The translations under genes and the position numbers were made by a program. From a bacterium (GTDB taxonomy: Bacteria > Latescibacterota > UBA2968 > GCA-2709665): a DNA stretch of 10,511 nt. The stretch covers positions 1-10,511 of the forward strand of contig JAQCGA010000085.1 of the NCBI GenBank assembly GCA_027619145.1, given 5' to 3'. This document shows positions 7,040 through 10,511 of the stretch, one piece after another; positions within the stretch are counted from its first letter, which is position 1; the number at the start of each line of letters is the position of its first letter. The notes beneath the pieces are model-generated. The model saw nothing but the letters and a program-made list of their open reading frames with translations, was not told the DNA's origin and did not search any database.

Positions 7040-8755
7040 TTACAAAATTGTCACCGTCAACTCATGCTGTGAAACCGCTTCCGAAAATGGCAATTCGACC
7101 ACAATCCGTCCTTCCTCTGCGGTCGACTCGCCCGCCTTGCGGTATGGATTGTGCGGCAGTGCTGGCCACACTACCCGGCTTCCCTCCGGAAGCGACAGCC
7201 GCCAGCCCGCGTGCTCTACCCAGGCCTCTCCGGTCTTCTCAAACGGCTCATCTCCCAATTCAACTTCTTCGCCTGATGCAAACTGCACTTTCCCGCCGGT
7301 ACGGGGTGGAAGTGGCACCTTCGGCGTATTCACATCTGCAGTAGCTGCCTTCTCCGCAATGTGCGGAATCAGCGTCAAATGTCCATATACCGGCTCCCCA
7401 GACGTAGACGTCGCCTCGCACACCAGCGTCAGCGCTGTATCCGTCTCCGGACGCACCGTTATCTTGCACGTCTCCGGCCCATACTTCAAGACGAGCTGCC
7501 CCGCATCCTCATCTGCTTCATATTTGGCATCATCCGGCACGTGCAAAAGCCCTTCTCTCGCACTAAAATCCGGTTCTTCTTCGCCCGGCGTATGCTTCAA
7601 CAGCGACTGATTTCCAACCGTAAAATTGCTCCAGAGTGGTTGTAATTTCGTATTTCCGCCCCCCACAATCAACCCCACCTGATCGTGGAACACACTCACA
7701 AAATTCTGACGATCCTGCCCCCACCGGTTTTGCGGCAACTCCGCCAGAAATGCAGACAGACAGAAAAACCACGGACGCTTCCGAACCGTTACCGCCTCAT
7801 CTCCCATCCGCCACATCCGGATGTCTGCATCTGCCGCAACCTTCTCCGCCGGGCCTTCTTCTCCATGAATCAACAAATGGGCGGCATAGTCGGCCGGAAA
7901 CGGTTTCCCCGTTTTGAGATGTACTGCGTGCTGCCGAGCCAGGTAACCGCGCCCTGTGGCCGAATGGCAGAAACCCGTGCCCCGAAGACGAAGCCCCTCG
8001 TGGTAAGGATTCCGACCGTCCACCGTTTCTACCGAACTTCCATCGGGATACGTGAGATTCGCATGGTATACAGCAGCCCTGTCAATTGCCTCCAGCACAT
8101 CTTTGTCGCCCGACATGCTATAGTACGCACCCAGCGCCTCTGAATAAACAAAGTTATAACTCACCACCGGACCCTTGTGTTCTGGCCACCATCCATTGGG
8201 AGATTGTTCATCCATCACCTGCTGCATAAACGCCTTAGACTGCGCTTTCCAGTCCTCCCTCCCAAACACCAGCCCCGCGCAGTATAACCCCATCGAGTGA
8301 TGACAGGGAATATTGTGAACACGAGACATCGCACGATCGGAAATTCCACGATACCCCAACTGCAAGGCCGCGTCCCATCGCTCACGGGCGTCTGCTGGCA
8401 TCGCATCGCCTACCAGCCAACGAGCCCGAATCCACCGGCTATAACACCACGGCTGAAAAATCTGCCCCCACGTGGAATAATCTTTCTTCTTAAAAAGATA
8501 CATCCCGTTCTCGTCCTGACCCTCAATCATCGCATACCCACCGCGAACAATCGCATCCAGTACCGTATCATCGTGGTAATATTTGCTGCTCTTCAAACTC
8601 CACGCCGCAGCCAGTGGAAACAACAGGTTCTGGTCCGTTGAAATCCAGGGCTCTGTCCCAAACTGCCCATTCTCTTTTTGCGATGCCAGAATATCCGGTA
8701 TAGCGGAATCCAGCGAATTCAACAGTTCAGGTTCAGGCTTCCATGCAGTTGCCAT
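7040..8755 (-). CDS. Uncharacterised alpha/alpha-toroid-like protein, candidate carbohydrate-active enzyme
   Basis: A 571-residue protein I cannot assign to a named family. The first 300 residues have repeated helical hairpins rich in Trp, Tyr and Gly, for example WSLKSSKYYHD, FQPWCYSRWIRARWLVGDA, HNIPCHHSMGLYCAGLVFG (147-165) and YNFVYSEALGAYYSMSGD (200-217). This is the pattern of an alpha/alpha toroid, as in unsaturated glucuronyl hydrolases, heparinase/alginate-lyase-type polysaccharide lyases and related sugar-processing proteins. The rest is beta-rich (about 316-571), consistent with the beta-sandwich that often follows such toroids. The His/Asn/Tyr-rich HNIPCHHSM and NFVY segments could be the active site; this is inference. 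There is no signal peptide, so it is probably cytosolic. A start at 8782 would add nine residues, but the ATG at 8755 has AGGAG six bases upstream and is preferred. It appears monocistronic, with its own terminator; a promoter in the 105-bp gap upstream is likely but not identified. Confidence 0.85.
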   Translation of the reverse strand: MATAWKPEPELLNSLDSAIPDILASQKENGQFGTEPWISTDQNLLFPLAAAWSLKSSKYYHDDTVLDAIVRGGYAMIEGQDENGMYLFKKKDYSTWGQIFQPWCYSRWIRARWLVGDAMPADARERWDAALQLGYRGISDRAMSRVHNIPCHHSMGLYCAGLVFGREDWKAQSKAFMQQVMDEQSPNGWWPEHKGPVVSYNFVYSEALGAYYSMSGDKDVLEAIDRAAVYHANLTYPDGSSVETVDGRNPYHEGLRLRGTGFCHSATGRGYLARQHAVHLKTGKPFPADYAAHLLIHGEEGPAEKVAADADIRMWRMGDEAVTVRKRPWFFCLSAFLAELPQNRWGQDRQNFVSVFHDQVGLIVGGGNTKLQPLWSNFTVGNQSLLKHTPGEEEPDFSAREGLLHVPDDAKYEADEDAGQLVLKYGPETCKITVRPETDTALTLVCEATSTSGEPVYGHLTLIPHIAEKAATADVNTPKVPLPPRTGGKVQFASGEEVELGDEPFEKTGEAWVEHAGWRLSLPEGSRVVWPALPHNPYRKAGESTAEEGRIVVELPFSEAVSQHELTVTIL

Positions 8756-8860
8756 AACAAGCTCCTTTTCTGTTGCGTACACGTTATTTTCAGGTATCCG
8801 CCAGCAGTCTACAGGCCACTGAATATATTCTGTTCAAAACAAAACTGAATCCAGACCAAT
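8756..8860. other. Gap between the TonB and toroid genes
   Basis: 105 bp without a gene. It is AT-rich near the TonB stop and contains a perfect 10-bp palindrome GAATATATTC at 8821-8830. A TATATT on the minus strand overlaps this palindrome and could be a -10 box, but no good -35 lies at the right distance. No convincing terminator for the TonB gene is visible, so read-through into the toroid gene is possible. Confidence 0.4.
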
Positions 8861-9592
8861 TCAAGGCTCACGGGTACGATCCCGTTCCATCTCCATCAAA
8901 CGAAATCGAATAGGGAGCGTCATCCACACCGCAACCGGTTTATCGTTCTGCATGGCCGGGTGGAAATCGAACTGGTAAACCGCCTCTATCGCAGCATCGT
9001 GGAAGACACGCGGTCCCTTCATCACCGATGCGCTTTTCACCTTCCCGTCCGATCCCACCGCAAATTTCACAAACACCACCCCCTCTACCCCGGCCGTCCG
9101 TGCAACTTCCGGATACACAGGCCGCACTTCGTTGATCAGAACCGGCTCTTTCGACACAGCCCAGAACCCCACAACCTCTTCATCCAGCGTTCGATCACCG
9201 GACAAATCCGACACGCTTAGATTCGCAAAAAAGCTCACATCAATTTTCTTTTTTTCTTCTTTCTTTATCGTATCTGCCATCGCCTGGCCTTCTACAGCCA
9301 GCGGCCCGGAAGACACAACCTCTTCTCGTACCTCTTGCCGGGTCTCAGGAATATCCTCCAGCAAAATCACAAACGGTTCCGGTCGGCTTGAAATCGAGTA
9401 CTGAACATCGAACGAAGGAAAAAGCACTGCCACACCGGCATGCAGCATCGCCGAAAGCGCCAGACAGACCCCAATTACTTTCGGATACTGACGTTTGAGA
9501 TCCACATCTGGATTTTTGGTACGCACCACAGACGCAGGAATCCAGAGGCCGGACCGCGCCTGTCGGCCTGTTTCCGCCAACCTGGGTGCCAT
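8861..9592 (-). CDS. TonB-family energy transducer
   Basis: A 243-residue inner-membrane-anchored protein. Residues 1-38 are a basic cytoplasmic N-terminus, KVIGVCLALSAMLHAGVAVLF (38-58) is the single membrane anchor, and the C-terminal domain (about 157-231) has the TonB signature: RPVYPEVARTAGVEGVVFVK, then VGSDGKVKSASVMKG, then AIEAVYQFDFHPAM and WMTLPIRFRL. TonB proteins carry proton-motive energy from ExbB/ExbD to outer-membrane receptors. The periplasmic linker (about 59-156) is short and charged, and lacks the Pro-rich (EP/KP) stretch of classical TonB. No exbB, exbD or receptor gene is adjacent, so it is an orphan copy. The ATG at 9592 has AGGAGG six bases upstream; an in-frame start 17 codons earlier lacks such a site. 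A good promoter lies about 70 bp upstream. The receptor served is unknown. Confidence 0.9.
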   Translation of the reverse strand: MAPRLAETGRQARSGLWIPASVVRTKNPDVDLKRQYPKVIGVCLALSAMLHAGVAVLFPSFDVQYSISSRPEPFVILLEDIPETRQEVREEVVSSGPLAVEGQAMADTIKKEEKKKIDVSFFANLSVSDLSGDRTLDEEVVGFWAVSKEPVLINEVRPVYPEVARTAGVEGVVFVKFAVGSDGKVKSASVMKGPRVFHDAAIEAVYQFDFHPAMQNDKPVAVWMTLPIRFRLMEMERDRTREP

Positions 9593-9668
9593 TGCATTCC
9601 TCCTGCGAAAATGAACCTGTGCGAACCAGAACCTGGAAGACACGTGCCCTCATTCTTCTCCCTTTCAA

Positions 9669-9697
9669 AATATCAACCGCCCCTGTACCAATGTCAA
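9669..9697 (-). promoter_or_regulatory. Sigma70-like promoter for the TonB-family gene
   Basis: On the minus strand a perfect TTGACA (9697-9692) is followed after 17 bases by GATATT (9674-9669), a four-of-six match to TATAAT. The overlapping TGATATTTT could alternatively act as an extended -10. Transcription would begin near 9662, giving a leader of about 70 bases before the AUG at 9592. Confidence 0.6.
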
Positions 9698-9703
9698 GCC
9701 CTT

Positions 9704-9886
9704 TCACCCGGACGTCCGCCCATCCCGTACTTCCGGAATCTTAACCATCAAAATCTCGTCCAGGTCAGCAATTTTCTTTTCAATCAACGGCCGGCTGAAC
9801 AGGTATTCATACGCTTCGCCATGATAACCCAGTCTCGAGTCCGCATCCACCAGCGGAAGCGCAGCCTTGGCATTCGCTCTTATGTT
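9704..9886 (-). pseudogene. Orphan in-frame tail after the SulP gene, probable 3' remnant of a lost gene
   Basis: From the SulP stop to a TGA at 9704 there are 60 in-frame codons reading as ordinary protein: RANAKAALPLVDADSRLGYH, then GEAYEYLFSRPLIEKKIADL and DEILMVKIPEVRDG. No suitable start codon with a ribosome binding site precedes them, and upstream in this frame is only the shadow of sulP. The phrase 'ALPLVDADSRLGY...EYLF...KI' recalls, from memory, the C-terminal tail of a group of large uncharacterised carbohydrate-related proteins ('..PLVEADSRLGWEPSMEY..'). I read it as the 3' end of such a gene, fused by deletion to the end of the transporter gene. It overlaps the last bases of sulP and could only be translated by read-through or frameshift. 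The reading frame is certain; the family link is tentative. Confidence 0.45.
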
Positions 9887-10511
9887 AAGCGCCTGGCTCT
9901 CCAGGCCCCACCTCTCGTCGCACCTCGGACTCTGCAGAATCCGGGTGCGCAAGCGGAGGCAATCCCAGGGTTTCTCGAGCCCGGTCCAGTGCATCGTCAA
10001 TATTCCCAAACACGTTCCCAATACCTACCTTCACCAGGAAATCGGCCTGCTCCATCACCACCAGTGGCTGTGCGTATACCCCGGACAACAGGAGTTGTAT
10101 TTTCTCTCTTCGGCTTTGTTCGAACACATCTTCCAGCGCCCGAAGCCCCGTAGCATCCAGCGACAGAACCCGGCGCAAACGCAAAATCAGCACGCGCGGC
10201 TTCTTATCAATCAGCGCAATGGTATTTTTGAACTTATCTGCAGCCCCAAAGAAAAATGGGCCATTCACCTCAAATACCTCCACTGCCTCCGGCACAACCC
10301 GCCGGCGCAGACTATTCGGGTCTTCCACTTCTTCTTCGTCGTTCAGCAAATGCGTAATATATCCTGTCTGCGTCACCTCGGCCATCCTCCGCATAAACAA
10401 CAATGCGGCCAGCACCACCCCTGCCTGAATGGCCACTGTCAGATCCACCAGTACCGTCAACAAGAACGTGGCAACCAGCACCAGCACATCGCTTTTGGGG
10501 CTACGAAACAA
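9885..10511 (-). CDS. SulP (SLC26-type) anion transporter, C-terminal part with STAS domain; 5' end outside window
   Basis: The 208 visible residues are the end of a SulP-family membrane transporter, which moves sulfate, bicarbonate or related anions; intact family members are usually 500-600 residues, so more than half is missing upstream. Residues about 8-41 (VLVLVATFLLTVLVDLTVAI, then QAGVVLAALLFMRRM) are the last membrane helices, with the TVAIQAGVVLA wording typical of SulP. A cytoplasmic STAS domain follows (about 73-182), with VFEVNGPFFFGAADKF and the conserved LSLDATGLRALE loop (116-127) that in anti-sigma-factor antagonists is the phosphorylation site. The final 25 residues are low-complexity and may partly derive from the junction with the adjoining remnant. 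Substrate specificity cannot be read from this part. Confidence 0.93.
   Translation of the reverse strand: MFRSPKSDVLVLVATFLLTVLVDLTVAIQAGVVLAALLFMRRMAEVTQTGYITHLLNDEEEVEDPNSLRRRVVPEAVEVFEVNGPFFFGAADKFKNTIALIDKKPRVLILRLRRVLSLDATGLRALEDVFEQSRREKIQLLLSGVYAQPLVVMEQADFLVKVGIGNVFGNIDDALDRARETLGLPPLAHPDSAESEVRREVGPGEPGA

Noticed and set aside
6837..7610. Plus-strand open frame (257 codons) starting in the leader before the isochorismatase gene
   Set aside because: It runs through the terminator hairpin and antisense to the toroid gene, with Ser/Pro-rich shadow composition.
9593..9643. 17-codon N-terminal extension of the TonB protein
   Set aside because: The internal ATG at 9592 has a perfect AGGAGG at good spacing. 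The extension lacks such a site, and the AGGAGG would lie inside it.
9709..9718. Palindrome CGGACGTCCG as a terminator for the SulP gene
   Set aside because: It is a perfect 10-bp palindrome but leaves no loop and is not followed by a T-run on the minus strand.
9440..10153. Plus-strand open frame (237 codons) across the tonB promoter and SulP end
   Set aside because: It runs antisense through the TonB start, the promoter and the STAS domain, with no recognisable protein features.
1..10511. CRISPR arrays, tRNA or rRNA genes, insertion sequences, phage or defence genes
   Set aside because: I saw no regularly spaced direct repeats, cloverleaf sequences, transposase or integrase motifs, or known defence-protein motifs anywhere in the window.

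Overview
The window is about 10.5 kb of compact bacterial chromosome. Every gene I can support is on the minus strand, so transcription runs from high to low coordinates and the plus strand looks pyrimidine-rich. GC content is moderate. A TonB-family protein indicates a diderm (outer-membrane) bacterium. The mix of Gfo/Idh/MocA oxidoreductases, an Ldh2-type dehydrogenase, an alpha/alpha-toroid protein, traces of what look like creatininase-family and carbohydrate-related genes, and short AT-rich intergenic repeats reminds me of environmental lineages such as Latescibacterota or Poribacteria. That placement is an impression, not a demonstrated assignment.

Layout in the direction of transcription. 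(1) 10511-9885 is the 3' part of a SulP/SLC26-type anion transporter with its STAS domain. About 60 in-frame codons directly after its stop (9886-9704) have no start of their own and look like the 3' tail of an unrelated lost gene. (2) A sigma70-like promoter (9697-9669) precedes a TonB-family energy transducer (9592-8861). (3) 8755-7040 encodes a 571-residue cytosolic protein with an alpha/alpha-toroid-like helical half and a beta-rich half, closed by a strong Rho-independent terminator (7018-6989). (4) After a 187-bp leader begins a tightly spaced run that is probably one operon: isochorismatase-family cysteine hydrolase (6801-6262), Gfo/Idh/MocA dehydrogenase (6215-5199), a 24-codon ORF that resembles the N-terminus of a creatininase-family protein (5175-5101), long-chain acyl-CoA synthetase-like AMP-ligase (5081-3237), Ldh2-family malate/L-lactate-type dehydrogenase (3186-2143), a second Gfo/Idh/MocA dehydrogenase (2105-1065), and proA (963 to beyond position 1).

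The operon combines three NAD(P)-dependent oxidoreductases with an amide- or ester-type hydrolase and an acid-activating ligase. This suggests catabolism of a sugar-, polyol- or 2-hydroxyacid-derived compound, but the sequence does not identify the substrate. proA (proline biosynthesis) sits behind a 101-bp gap holding a tandem heptamer repeat and may be transcribed separately.

The most interesting points are the two gene remnants at operon junctions, a duplicated 11-bp intergenic element that supplies a ribosome binding site, and the uncharacterised toroid protein. I saw no CRISPR array, tRNA, rRNA, insertion sequence or obvious phage or defence system.
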